This document shows, piece by piece, positions 8,864 to 19,100 of a DNA stretch of 64,000 bases (within the stretch, counting starts at the first letter, position 1; every line of letters begins with the position of its first letter). This DNA is from Rhodovastum sp963709085 (GTDB taxonomy: Bacteria; Pseudomonadota; Alphaproteobacteria; Acetobacterales; Acetobacteraceae): NCBI GenBank assembly GCA_963709085.1, contig CAVPVB010000007.1, positions 930,001 through 994,000 on the forward strand, given 5' to 3'. A model generated the notes under the pieces. It was not told the DNA's origin. It made no database searches and saw only the letters and a list, made by a program, of their open reading frames with translations. The translations under genes and the position numbers were made by a program.

Positions 8864-9583
8864 CTACAACCCGAACAGGCGCAGCACGATCGGCACGATC
8901 GCGGCGGTGACCAACCCGTTCAGCCCCATGGCGATGCCGGCAAAAGTCCCCGCCACCGGGTCGGCCTGGAATGCGCGCGCCGTGCCGATGCCGTGGGCCG
9001 CCAGCCCCAGGGCGAAACCCCGTGCTGCCGGGTCGCGCACGCGTACCGCGCCCAGCACCGGCCGGGCCATCATGGCACCCAGGATGCCGGTGCTGATGAC
9101 CAGCGTGGCCGTCAGCGCCGGGTCGCCGCCCAGTTCGCGGGATATCCCCATGGCGATCGCGGCGGTCACCGATTTCGGTGCGATCGCCGCCAGCACCGGC
9201 GCCGGCGCGCCGAACGCCCAGGCGATGCCCACCGCCGATACAACCGCCGTCACCGCCCCGGCCAGCAGAGCCGCCGTCAACGGCAGCAATGCGCGCGCCA
9301 CGTCGCGGCGGTTGCGCCACAGCGGCACCGCCAGCGCCACCGTTGCCGGGCCGAGCAGGAAATGCACGAACTGAGCACCCTCGAAATAGGTCTGGAACTT
9401 CGTGCCGGTCACCATCAGCACGGCTGACATCAGGGCCACCGCCAACAGCACCGGGTTGGCCAGCGGATGCCGCCCGCACGCCGCCGAGAAGCGATCGGCC
9501 AGCAGATAGGCGGCCAGCGTGGCGGTCAGCCACAGCAACGGCGTGGCGGCCAGATAGACCCACAGCACGTCCAGCCCGATCAT
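8864..9583 (-). CDS. lrgB: LrgB/CidB-family membrane protein
   Basis: 239 residues with about seven hydrophobic segments. The family core is visible as APKSVTAAIAMGISRELGGD and AAHGIGTARAFQADPVAG. LrgB/CidB proteins work with a small LrgA/CidA partner in the inner membrane. They have been linked to murein-hydrolase control and, in plants and bacteria, to export of glycolate, pyruvate or related metabolites. It overlaps the lrgA stop by four bases (ATGA), so the two are translated together. The physiological substrate in this organism is not inferable. Confidence 0.9.
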   Translation of the reverse strand: MIGLDVLWVYLAATPLLWLTATLAAYLLADRFSAACGRHPLANPVLLAVALMSAVLMVTGTKFQTYFEGAQFVHFLLGPATVALAVPLWRNRRDVARALLPLTAALLAGAVTAVVSAVGIAWAFGAPAPVLAAIAPKSVTAAIAMGISRELGGDPALTATLVISTGILGAMMARPVLGAVRVRDPAARGFALGLAAHGIGTARAFQADPVAGTFAGIAMGLNGLVTAAIVPIVLRLFGL

Positions 9584-9948
9584 TTCCGCACCCGCCGCGC
9601 CACCGCTGCGAACACCCAGGCCGTGACCGCCAACGTCAGTGCCGTCGAGACCACGAGGGCCACCAGCAATCCTGGCCCATTGCGCAGCAGTACCGGTCCT
9701 TGCTGCACCACGCCGGTGCCCGCCGGGACGAACAACAAGGACAGATTGGCCAGCAGAGCGGCCGTCACCGCGCCGAGTGCGGTCCGGTCCGCCGGCGGTG
9801 CCTTCGGCTGCAGCCGCTCGCGCAGCACCAGCAGGACGAACAGCAGCGCCATGCCCAGCACTGGCCCGGGCACCGGCAGACCGGCCACCCGCGCCACGGC
9901 GTCGCCGGCCAGTTGGCAGCCCAGCAGCAGCACCAGCGCGCCCAGCAT
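9580..9948 (-). CDS. lrgA: LrgA/CidA-family holin-like protein
   Basis: 122 residues with four hydrophobic segments. The LPVPGPVLGMALLFVLL segment near residues 24-40 is the family signature (PGSVLGM-type). It is the small partner of the LrgB protein encoded immediately downstream. It starts 48 bases after the phosphomannomutase stop on the same strand, so it may be read from the galU-pmm transcript. Family members form oligomeric inner-membrane pores or transporter subunits. Confidence 0.88.
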   Translation of the reverse strand: MLGALVLLLGCQLAGDAVARVAGLPVPGPVLGMALLFVLLVLRERLQPKAPPADRTALGAVTAALLANLSLLFVPAGTGVVQQGPVLLRNGPGLLVALVVSTALTLAVTAWVFAAVARRVRK

Positions 9949-9996
9949 CGCCGCGTTCAGCCGCCGCGGAGGTCGCGGCTCACCCGCGCCCGCCGC

Positions 9997-11406
9997 TCAA
10001 TGCCCGGCATGCGACCCGGAAAAATCCGGCGCCGCCAGCCCGGACGCCTCCAGTTGCGCCGCCAGCGCCGCCTTCAACCGCTGCAGCCCGGCCTCGCTGC
10101 TCGCCTCGGCGCGCGCCACCAGCACCGCCTGGGTGTTGGAGGCGCGCAGCAGCCACCAGCCATCCGCGGTCTGCACCCGCACGCCATCGATGTCCGACAC
10201 CGTCGCGCCTTCGGCCTGCAGCCGGGTGGCGACCGCGGCGATTACCTGGAACTTGCGTGTGTCGTCGCAGTCGAAGCGCAGTTCCGGCGTGTTGATCACC
10301 TGCGGCAAGGCGGCGCGCACCGCCGACAGGCGGCCGTCCAGCCGCGCCACGATGCCCAGCAGCCGGATGGCGGCATAGAGCGCGTCGTCAAACCCGTACC
10401 AGTGGTCGGCGAAGAAGATATGGCCCGACATTTCGCCGGCCAACAGACAACCGATCTCGGCCATCTTCGCCTTGATCAGGCTGTGCCCGGTCTTGAACAT
10501 CAGCGGCACGCCGCCGGCACGGGCAATCTCGTCGAACAGCACCTGGCTCGCCTTCACGTCGGCGATGATGGTGGCGCCGGGGTGGGCCTTCAGCACGTCC
10601 CGTGCCAGCACCACCAGCAACTGGTCGCCGAACATCATTTCGCCGCTGTCGTCCACCACGCCGATGCGGTCGGCGTCGCCGTCGAAGGCGATGCCGAGAT
10701 CGGCGCCCTGGCGCCGCACCTCGGCGATCAGGTGCTCGAGATTGTTCGGTACCGTGGGGTCGGGGTGGTGGTTGGGAAAGCTGCCGTCGATCTCGGGGAA
10801 CAGCACGGTGTGGCGGCCCGGCAACGCGCGGACCAGCCGCTGCAGAACCTCGCCGGCGGCCCCGTTGCCATTGTCCCACACCACGTTCAGCGCGCGGTCG
10901 CCGCCGTCCCAGTCGGCGAGCAGCCGGGCGAGGTAGTCGGCCGAGACATCGACCGTGCGGTCGCTTCCCGCGGCCGCCGGCACCACGTCGCTGGTTTCGG
11001 CCATGCGGCCGATCCGGGCGATCTGCGCGCCGAAGAACGGCTTGCCCCCCAGCATCATCTTGAAGCCGTTGTAATCGGGCGGGTTATGGCTGCCGGTGAG
11101 CATGATCCCGCCGGCGGTCCCGAGCGTGCTGGCGGCGTAATACAGCATCGGCGTCGGGCCGCAGCCAATGCGCAGCACCTCCATGCCGCTCGCCTTCAGC
11201 CCGGCGACCAGATGCGCCTCCAGCTCCGGCGAGGACACCCGCCCGTCATAGCCCACCGCCACGCTGGTCCCGCCCATGCAGGCCACGATGCTGCCGAAGC
11301 AGCGGCCGATGGCGAAGGCATCGGCCGCATGCAGGGTGCGTCCGACGATGCCGCGGATGTCGTACTCGCGCAGCACGGTGGGATCGAAGCGATGGGTAAA
11401 GGTCAT
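9997..11406 (-). CDS. Phosphomannomutase/phosphoglucomutase
   Basis: 469 residues, alpha-D-phosphohexomutase family. It interconverts hexose 1- and 6-phosphates through a phosphoserine. The N-terminal REYDIRGIVG is the family start signature, the catalytic serine is in MLTGSHNPPDYNGFK, the metal loop is FDGDADRIGVVD and the sugar-specificity loop GEMSGHIFF near residue 325 carries the GEMSGH type seen in dual-specificity PMM/PGM enzymes. The gene follows galU by 35 bases on the same strand. Together they would supply UDP-glucose and GDP-mannose precursors for surface polysaccharide. Confidence 0.93.
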   Translation of the reverse strand: MTFTHRFDPTVLREYDIRGIVGRTLHAADAFAIGRCFGSIVACMGGTSVAVGYDGRVSSPELEAHLVAGLKASGMEVLRIGCGPTPMLYYAASTLGTAGGIMLTGSHNPPDYNGFKMMLGGKPFFGAQIARIGRMAETSDVVPAAAGSDRTVDVSADYLARLLADWDGGDRALNVVWDNGNGAAGEVLQRLVRALPGRHTVLFPEIDGSFPNHHPDPTVPNNLEHLIAEVRRQGADLGIAFDGDADRIGVVDDSGEMMFGDQLLVVLARDVLKAHPGATIIADVKASQVLFDEIARAGGVPLMFKTGHSLIKAKMAEIGCLLAGEMSGHIFFADHWYGFDDALYAAIRLLGIVARLDGRLSAVRAALPQVINTPELRFDCDDTRKFQVIAAVATRLQAEGATVSDIDGVRVQTADGWWLLRASNTQAVLVARAEASSEAGLQRLKAALAAQLEASGLAAPDFSGSHAGH

Positions 11407-11441
11407 GGATGGTCCTGCTGAAATGGCGGCGGAGAAAGCGG

Positions 11442-12317
11442 TCAGGCGTCGATATAGTTTCCGAGGAACGCGCGCACCGCCGGGCCGAGATCCGGGCGCT
11501 TGAGGGCAAACGCGATCTGCGCCTCCAGGAAGCCGACCTTGTCGCCGCAGTCGAAGCGGCGGCCCTCATAGCGCAGCCCGTGGAATGGTACCTGACCGAT
11601 CAGCCGCGCCATGGCATCGGTCAGCTGCACTTCATTGCCGGCACCGCGGTCCATGCGCGCGAGGTAGCCGATAACTTCCGGCACCAGCACATAGCGGCCG
11701 ATGATCGACAGGTTGGACGGGGCGACCTCGGGCTTCGGCTTCTCGACCAGGCCCTTGACCGCGACCAGCCGGCCGTCATCGGATTCGATGTCGAGGATGC
11801 CGTAGCGGCTGGTCTGATCAGGGGGCACCTCGGTTACCGCCACCACGCAGCCGCCGGTTTGCGCGTAGGCGTCGGCCAGCTGCTTCATGCAGGGCGTCTC
11901 GGCCAGCACCAGGTCGTCCGGCAGCAGAATAGCGAAGGGGTCGTCGCCGATGAAGGCGCGGGCGCACCAGATGGCGTGGCCGAGGCCGAGCGGCACTTGC
12001 TGGCGGACGGTGACGATCGCGCCGGGCGGCAATTGCTGGTCGTGCAGGGCCTGCAGTTCGGCGGTCTTGCCACGCTCGCGCAGGGTCGCTTCCAGTTCGA
12101 AGGCGACGTCGAAATGCTCGACCAGCGCGGTCTTGCCGCGGCCGGTGACCATGCAGAACTGCTCGATGCCGGCGGCCCGCGCCTCCTCGACCGCGTACTG
12201 GATCAAGGGTTTGTCAACGACCGGCAGCATCTCCTTGGCCATCGCCTTGGTGGCCGGCAGGAAACGGGTGCCCAGACCGGCGACGGGCAGGACGGCCTTG
12301 CGCAGCGGCTTGATCAC
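11442..12317 (-). CDS. galU: UTP-glucose-1-phosphate uridylyltransferase
   Basis: About 291 residues. It makes UDP-glucose from UTP and glucose 1-phosphate. The nucleotide-binding N-terminus LPVAGLGTRFLPATKAMAKE and the FDCGDKVGF near the C-terminus are diagnostic. The frame is open upstream to 12431, but the family N-terminus begins at IKPLRKAVLP, so a GTG at 12317 was chosen. It has an AAGGA ribosome-binding site nine bases before it. It heads a probable galU-pmm-lrgAB transcription unit on the minus strand. Confidence 0.93.
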   Translation of the reverse strand: MIKPLRKAVLPVAGLGTRFLPATKAMAKEMLPVVDKPLIQYAVEEARAAGIEQFCMVTGRGKTALVEHFDVAFELEATLRERGKTAELQALHDQQLPPGAIVTVRQQVPLGLGHAIWCARAFIGDDPFAILLPDDLVLAETPCMKQLADAYAQTGGCVVAVTEVPPDQTSRYGILDIESDDGRLVAVKGLVEKPKPEVAPSNLSIIGRYVLVPEVIGYLARMDRGAGNEVQLTDAMARLIGQVPFHGLRYEGRRFDCGDKVGFLEAQIAFALKRPDLGPAVRAFLGNYIDA

Positions 12318-12488
12318 GGAAGTTGTTCCTTGGACTGCTGGGATGAGACCAGAAGAGCACGTCCGCGGGGCCGGACTAAGGCGAAGGAAATGCCACGCCG
12401 GCGCGCCGCCGGCAAGAATGGGGGCGCCCACGCAACCGCGCCTGGACCGTGCCCAGGCATGGCCGCTTTTTTCTTGACGCCTGGAGCA

Positions 12489-12935
12489 TCACCCCAGCAG
12501 CACATCCCGCGCCTGGTTGATGCGCGCGGCGAGCCAGTCCGAGCCGCCGGCATCCGGATGGGCGGCGCGCATCAGCCGGTGATACGCAGCCCGGATCGCC
12601 GCCTCGTCGGCGCCGGGTTTCAGGCCGAGCACCGCATAGGCCTCCCCCCGCGTCATGCTGCCGCCCTGCGCCGGGCGCCGCTGGGCGCCGGGACCGCGCG
12701 GCGCGGCGCCCGGACGGACCTGGCCCACCCAGCTCCACAGCAGCGGCCCGAGCAGCACCAGCGTGCCCAGCCCGGCGGGGCCGCGGGTGAACAGCAGCAG
12801 CACCGCCAGCAGCAGCCCGCCGATCGCCAGCACCCACAGGCCGAACTGCTTGATGCTGGCCACCTGCGCCCGCGAGAAGGCGCCGAGCGCCCCCATCAGC
12901 ACCAGCAGCGCGAAGATGCCGAGCAGGAAAAACAT
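12489..12935 (-). CDS. Membrane-anchored J-domain (DnaJ-like) protein
   Basis: 148 residues from the ATG at 12935. Two hydrophobic segments lie at about residues 1-16 and 32-47, then a proline/arginine-rich linker, and a compact C-terminal J domain (YAVLGLKPGADEAAIRAAYH) with the HPD motif intact (RAAHPDAGG). The layout resembles Tim14/DjlC-like membrane co-chaperones that stimulate DnaK at the inner membrane. It starts 7 bases after the malic-enzyme stop on the same strand, so the two are probably co-transcribed. The in-frame extension upstream of 12935 overlaps the malic enzyme and was rejected. Confidence 0.85.
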   Translation of the reverse strand: MFFLLGIFALLVLMGALGAFSRAQVASIKQFGLWVLAIGGLLLAVLLLFTRGPAGLGTLVLLGPLLWSWVGQVRPGAAPRGPGAQRRPAQGGSMTRGEAYAVLGLKPGADEAAIRAAYHRLMRAAHPDAGGSDWLAARINQARDVLLG

Positions 12936-12942
12936 GCTCGCC

Positions 12943-15226
12943 TCAGGCCAGCGCCGCCCGCAGCGCCTGGGCTTCCAGCGCCGCGATCGCACTCACGTTG
13001 AGGATGCCGCGGGCGGTGACGCTGGGCGGCACCACATGCACCGCTTTCGCCATGCCCAGCAGCAGCGGCCCGACCGGCAGCCCCTCGGCCGCGGCCTTCA
13101 GCAGGTTGAAGGCGATGTTGGCGGCGTTCAGATCAGGCATCACCAGCAGATTGGCCGCCCCGGTCAGCGGCGAATCCGGCACCAGACGGTGGCGGATGGC
13201 CTCGGCCAGGGCGGCATCGGCATGCATCTCGCCGTCGATCTCCAGATGCGGCGCGCACTCGCGGATCAGCGTCAGCGCGTGGCGCATCTTGCGCGCGCTT
13301 GGGGAGTTGCTGGCGCCGAAGCTGGAATGCGACAGCAGCGCCGCCTTCGGGTGCAGGCCGAAGCTGCGCACCGAGTTCGGCCGCCAGCAGCGTCATCTCG
13401 GCGATCTGCTCGGCGGTCGGGTCGATGTTCATGTGGGTGTCGCAGAAAAACAGCACGCCGGCCGGCACGATCAGGCAGGACAACGCGTAGATGCGGCTGA
13501 CCTCGGGGCGTTTGGGGATCACCTGCAAAACGTACTGCATGTGCCGTCCCCAGTCGCCGCTGCCGCCGCAGATGGCCGCATCGGCGCGGCCGGCGTGCAG
13601 CACCATGGACGCGGCGACGGTGGGCCGGGTGCGCACGCGGCGGGCGGCGGCGTCGGGCGGCACGCCGCGGCGGGCCACCAGGCGCTGGTATTCCGCCACC
13701 AGCGGGGCGAACACCGCCTCGTCCTGGCCGGGGTCGAGCACCTGCACGCTCTCCTGCAGGTCCATGCGCAGGCCCAGCTCGCGCACCCGCCGCTCGATGA
13801 CGGCGCGGCGGCCGATCAGGATGGGCCGGGCCATGTCATCGTCAACCAGCGACTGCACCGCGCGCAGCACCCGCTCGTCCTCGCCCTCGGCATAGACCAC
13901 CCGCGCCGGCGCCGCCTTGGCGCGCTCGAACACCGGGCGCATCAACTGGCCGGAGCGGAAAGCGAAGCGCTCCAGCTCGCGCCGGTAGGCGACGAAATCG
14001 GCGATCGGCCGGCGGGCGACGCCCGTGTCCATGGCGGCGCGGGCCACGGCGGGCGCGATCTGCAGGATCAGCCGCGGGTCGAACGGTTTGGGGATGATGT
14101 AGTCCGGCCCGAACACCGGCGCCGTGCCGCCATAGGCGGCGGCCACCACCTCGCTGGCCTCGACGCGGGCCAACTCGGCGATCGCCTCGACCGCAGCGAG
14201 CTTCATCGCTTCATTGATGGTGGTGGCGCCGACATCCAGCGCCCCGCGGAAGATGAAGGGGAAACACAGGACGTTGTTGACCTGGTTCGGATAATCGCTG
14301 CGGCCGGTGGCGACGATGGCATCCGGCCGGGCGGCGCGCACCGCTTCGGGCAGAATCTCGGGCTCGGGGTTGGCCAGAGCGAGAATGAGCGGCCTCGGCG
14401 CGAACCGGCCGAGCCATTCCGGCTTGAGCACGCGTGGGGCAGACAGGCCCATGAACACGTCCGCCCCCTGCAGCACCTCGTCCAGCGTGCGCGCCGGGGT
14501 AACCTGGGCGTAGCGGCGCATCCGGTCGGTGAGATCGTTGCGGCCGGCATGCACCACGCCCTTGATGTCGGTGAGGGTCACGTTCTCCGGCCGCAACCCC
14601 ATCGTCACCAGCAGGTCGGCGCAGGCCATGGCGGCGGCGCCGGCGCCGGAGGTGACCAGCCGCACATCTTCCAGCCGCTTGCCCTGCAACAGCAGGCCGT
14701 TGCGCACCGCGGCGGCGACCGTGATGGCGGTGCCGTGCTGGTCGTCGTGAAACACCGGGATGCCCATGCGCGCGCGCAGCTTCGCCTCGATCTCGAAGCA
14801 CTCGGGCGCCTTGATGTCCTCCAGGTTGATGGCCCCGAAGGTCGGCTCCAGGGCGGCCACCACCTCGACGAAGCGGTCGGGGTCCTGCTCATCGACCTCG
14901 ATGTCGAACACGTCGATGCCGGCGAATTTCTTGAACAGGACGGCCTTGCCCTCCATCACCGGCTTGCCGGCCAGCGCGCCGATATTGCCCAGGCCGAGCA
15001 CGGCGGTGCCGTTGGAGATCACCCCCACCAGATTGCCCCTGGTGGTGTAGTCGAAGGCGGTCTCGGGGTTGGCGGCGATCTCCAGACAGGCGGCGGCGAC
15101 GCCGGGCGAGTAGGCGAGCGCCAGGTCGCGCTGGCTGGCCATCCGCTTGGTGGGCTCGACCTGCAGCTTCCCCGGTCGCGGCAGCCGGTGATAGTCCAGC
15201 GCCGCGCGCCGGAAGTCTTCGTCCAT
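12943..15226 (-). pseudogene. maeB: NADP-dependent malic enzyme with C-terminal phosphotransacetylase-like domain, one frameshift
   Basis: The first frame, from the ATG at 15226, covers the malic-enzyme half (SPGVAAACLEIAANP, GIPVFHDDQHGTAI, LVTSGAGAAAMACADLL) and most of the phosphotransacetylase-like half (AEGEDERVLRAVQSLVDDD). Homology then moves to the next frame at about 13380-13386. It resumes with VRSFGLHPKAALLSHSSFG and runs to the TGA at 12943, giving a full-length MaeB-type enzyme of about 760 residues. One extra base near GAACTCGGTG explains the shift. Malic enzymes of this type turn malate into pyruvate and CO2 with NADPH, and the PTA-like part is regulatory. A sequencing error is likely. 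Confidence 0.85.
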
Positions 15227-15327
15227 GCCTGTCGTTCCCACCCGTTCTGTCGCCCGCAAGATCGGCCTGTTGGCGTGGCGGGGCAAGCGGGCGAAGAAGA
15301 GGGGAGGGGCCTTGCCCCTCGGTTGAC

Positions 15328-15413
15328 TGGTGCGGTCGAGAAGACTCGAACTTCCACGGGGTTTCCCCCACAAGCACCTCAAGCTTGCGCGTCTACCATT
15401 CCGCCACGACCGC
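15328..15413 (-). tRNA. tRNA-Leu (anticodon GAG)
   Basis: Read on the minus strand it has a 7-bp acceptor stem (GCGGTCG with CGACCGC), a D-arm region GGCGGAATGG, an anticodon stem CAAGC/GCTTG around the loop TTGAGGT (anticodon GAG), a long variable arm typical of leucine tRNAs, the T-loop GTTCGAGTC and an encoded CCA at the 3' end (15328-15330). It lies between the malic-enzyme gene and lipB. Confidence 0.95.
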
Positions 15414-15442
15414 ACCGTGGTAGAGGCGCGGGGATATAGCGG

Positions 15443-16123
15443 ATGAACCAGGCGGCATCAATGGACAACGTCACGGCTTCGGTTGAATGGCGGATCAGCG
15501 AAGGGCTGACCCCCTATCCCGACGCCCTGGCGGCCATGCGGGCCCGGGTGGAGGCCATCCGCGCCGGCACGGAAGGCGATCTGGTGTGGCTGGTCGAGCA
15601 CCCGTCGCTCTACACCGCCGGCACCTCGGCCGACCCTGCCGATCTGCGCACGCCCGGCCGGTTTCCCACCTACGATGCCGGACGCGGCGGGCAATGGACC
15701 TATCACGGGCCGGGCCAGCGCACCGCCTATGTGATGCTCGATCTCGCGCGGGCACACGGCATCGTCCGGCCGCAGGATTTGCGCAGCTACGTGCACGGGC
15801 TGGAGGAATGGCTGATCCGCGCCCTCGATCGTTTCAACGTGCGCGGCGAGCGGCGCGCGGGCCGGGTGGGCATCTGGGTGGCCGACGGCGCCGCCGGCAC
15901 CGAGGCGAAGATCGGCGCGATCGGCGTGCGGGTGACGCGCTGGGTGAGCTGGCACGGGGTCGCCCTGAACGTCGAGCCGGATCTGTCGCATTTCGCCGGC
16001 ATCGTGCCCTGCGGCATCCGCGCGCACGGCGTGACCAGCCTGCACGCGCTCGGCATTCCGGCGACGCTGGCGGAGGCGGATTGCGCCCTGATGGCGGCCT
16101 GGCCGGAGGTGTTCGGCGGCTAA
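15443..16123 (+). CDS. lipB: Lipoyl(octanoyl) transferase
   Basis: 226 residues. LipB moves octanoate from acyl carrier protein to lipoyl domains of 2-oxoacid dehydrogenases through a cysteinyl thioester. It shows GGQWTYHGPGQRTAYVMLDL, the invariant lysine in AKIGAIGVR (about Lys156) and the catalytic cysteine in GIVPCGIRAHG (about Cys190). An ATG at 15461 (seven codons in) is a possible alternative start. The stop overlaps by four bases the 3' end of the convergent putA. Confidence 0.94.
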   Translation: MNQAASMDNVTASVEWRISEGLTPYPDALAAMRARVEAIRAGTEGDLVWLVEHPSLYTAGTSADPADLRTPGRFPTYDAGRGGQWTYHGPGQRTAYVMLDLARAHGIVRPQDLRSYVHGLEEWLIRALDRFNVRGERRAGRVGIWVADGAAGTEAKIGAIGVRVTRWVSWHGVALNVEPDLSHFAGIVPCGIRAHGVTSLHALGIPATLAEADCALMAAWPEVFGG

Positions 16124-19100
16124 ACCAAGGTCATCAGCCCCGCATTGCCGCCCGCCGCGGCGGTGTTCACGCTGACCGAGCGTTCCTGCACCAGCCATTC
16201 CAGCGGATAATCCTCCGCGCCGTCGCGCAGGCCCTGGCTGGTGGCGCCATGCACGGCCACCAGCGGACCCGCACGCGCGGCCAGGGCAATCGCGACGGCG
16301 CGCAGTCCGTCGGCGTCGCCCTCGTGCAGCGCCACGGCGGCCGTCGCGCCGGCTGCATCTTCCACCACCAGTCCGCGCAGTGTCTCCGGCAGATCATCCA
16401 ATGCCCCGCGCAAGCCCGGCGGAAGCGCCACCTGCGCCCGATTGCCGGTGGCCAGTGCGGCGCCGACCTGCACGCCCAGACCGAACGCCGTCGCCGGCAG
16501 GCACAGCACGTCGCCGCGCGGCTCCAGCGACCAGCTGTTGCGCTCCCCCACCGGCCCCGGCAGCACGCGGGCCACGCCGAGCGGGGAACGCTCGGCCAGC
16601 CCGTCGCAATGCGCCGCCGCATCGCTCTGGCCGCGCGCGGTGAGCCACCCGGCCCAGTGCCGCGCCGCCGGCGGCACCGCGCCGCGCAGCGCCGGCGCCG
16701 GCCGGGTCGCCAGCAGCCGCGCGAGATAAAGCGGCCCGCCCGCCTTCGGTCCGGTGCCTGACAGACCGTGGCCGCCGAACGGCTGCACGCCCACCACGGC
16801 GCCGATCAGATTGCGGTTGACGTAGCAATTCCCCGCCGCCGCGCGGGTGGTGGCGCGCAGGATGGTCTCGTCGATGCGCGTGTGCACGCCGAAAGTCAGC
16901 GCGTAGCCGGTGGCGTTGATCGCCTCGATCAGGGCGTCGAGCCCGTCACGCCGCCAGCGCAGCACATGCAGCACCGGCCCGAACACTTCGCGCTGCAATT
17001 CGGCGAGCGAGTCGATTTCGATCAGCGTGGGCGCGACAAAATATCCGTGTGCGCAGGCCGCCGGCAGCAACGGCGCATGCACAGGCCGTCCGCGTGCCCG
17101 CATCGCCGCAATATGCGACAGAATGGTCTCGCGCGCGCTCTGCGTGATCACCGGGCCGACATCGGTGGACAGCCGGTCCGGATTGCCCACCGACAATTCC
17201 GCCGTAGCGCCCTTCAGCATGGCCAGCACACGCCCGGCCACATCCTCCTGCAGGCACAGCACCCGTAACGCCGAGCAGCGCTGGCCGGCGGAATCGAAGG
17301 CGGAGGCCAGCACGTCGGCCACCACCTGCTCGGCCAGGGCGGAGGAATCGACCACCAGCGCATTCTGCCCGCCGGTTTCCGCGATCAAGGGAATCGGCCG
17401 CCCCTGCGGACTCAGCCGCTCCGCCAGGACGCGCGCGATCAGCCGCGCCACCTCGGTTGAGCCGGTGAACACCACCCCGCGCACCCGCGAATCCTGAACG
17501 AGTTGGGCACCAACCGTGCCATCGCCGGGCAGCAATTGCAGGGCGCCCGCCGGCACGCCGGCCGCATGCAGAAGGGCGACCGCCTGGGCGGCAATCAGTG
17601 GCGTTTCCTCCGCCGGCTTGGCCAGCACCGCATTGCCCGCCGCCAGCGCCGCCGCGATCTGGCCAGTGAAGATGGCGAGCGGAAAATTCCACGGGCTGAT
17701 ACACGCGACCGGTCCCAGCGGGCGATGACTGTCGTTGGCGAATTTTTCGCCCTCGGCGGCGTAGTAGCGCAGAAAATCGACCGCCTCGCGCAGTTCGCCC
17801 ACCGCGTTCGCCAGCGTCTTGCCGGCCTCGCGCACGATCACGCCGAGCAGCGCGGCGAGGCGGGCCTCCATCAGGTCGGCGGCGCGGCGCAGGCAGGCGG
17901 CGCGCTCGGCCGGCGGGGTGGCCTGCCAGACCGGGGCGGCGGCCTCGGCCTGCGCCAGCGCCGAATCCACCTGGGCGGGCGATGCGTCTGTGACATAACC
18001 AACCAGATCGCGGCGGTCGGCGGGGTTGCGCAGCTCCCGCGTCGGTCCCTCCGCCGTGCCATCGCCGAGCATCGGCGCCGCCTGCCAGGGCGTCGCCACC
18101 CCGGCCAGCAACCCCGCCGCCAGCGAGGCCAGCCGCTGTTCGTTGGCGAGGTCCAGACCCGCGGAGTTGGCCCGCCCGGCGCCGAACAGGTCGCGCGGCA
18201 GGGCGATGCGCGGATGCGGCGCGCCCAGCGGCAATGCCGCGCGGACCAGCGCCACCGGGTCGGCCACCAAAGCGTCCACCGTCACCGCGGCATCGGCGAT
18301 GCGATTGACGAAGGAGGTGTTGGACCCGTTCTCCAGCAGCCGGCGCACCAGATAGGCCAGCAGCGTCTCGTGGCTGCCGACGGGCGCGTAGATGCGGCAG
18401 GGGCGGTCGAGCTTGTCCGGCCCCACCACCTCCTCGTAGAGCGGTTCCCCCATGCCGTGCAGGCATTGGAACTCGTAGCGGCCCGGGTAGAATTCGTCGC
18501 CCGCCATGGCCAGCAGGGCGGCCACCGTCTGCGCGTTATGGGTGGCGAATTGCGGGAACACCGCATCCGGCGCGGCCAGCAGGCGGCGGGCGCAGGCCAG
18601 GTAGCAGACATCGGTGTGCAGCTTGCGGGTGAACACCGGAAACCCTTCCAGCCCGTCGACCTGCGCCCGCTTGATTTCCGTGTCCCAATAGGCGCCCTTC
18701 ACCAGCCGCACCATCAGCCGGTGGCTGCTGCGGCGGGCCAGTTCCACCAGCACGTCGATCACGAAAGGCGCACGCTTCTGGTACGCCTGCACGACGAAGC
18801 CGATACCGTCCCACCCCGCCAGCGCCGGGTCGAGGCAGATCGCTTCCAGCAGATCGAGCGAGATTTCCAGCCGGTCGGCTTCCTCGGCGTCGATGTTCAA
18901 CCCGATGCCGGCCTCGCGTGCGCGCCCGCATAAATGGCGCAGAACCGGCAGCAACTCGGCCATCACCCGTTCGCGCTGGGCGCGGCCGTAGCGCGGATGC
19001 AGGGCCGACAGCTTCACCGAAATACCGGGTCCGCCATACGGGCCGCGCCCGGCGGCGGCGCGGCCGACCGCCTGAATGGCCTGCTCGTACTCGGCCAGAT

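Noticed and set aside
9178..11421. Long plus-strand frame of over 700 codons opposite lrgAB and the mutase
   Set aside because: It is antisense to well-supported genes, has no recognisable domain and reflects the GC bias of third positions.
12998..15439. Plus-strand frame of over 800 codons opposite the malic enzyme
   Set aside because: It is rich in His/Gln/Gly/Arg with no homology blocks, as expected for the reverse of a GC-rich gene.
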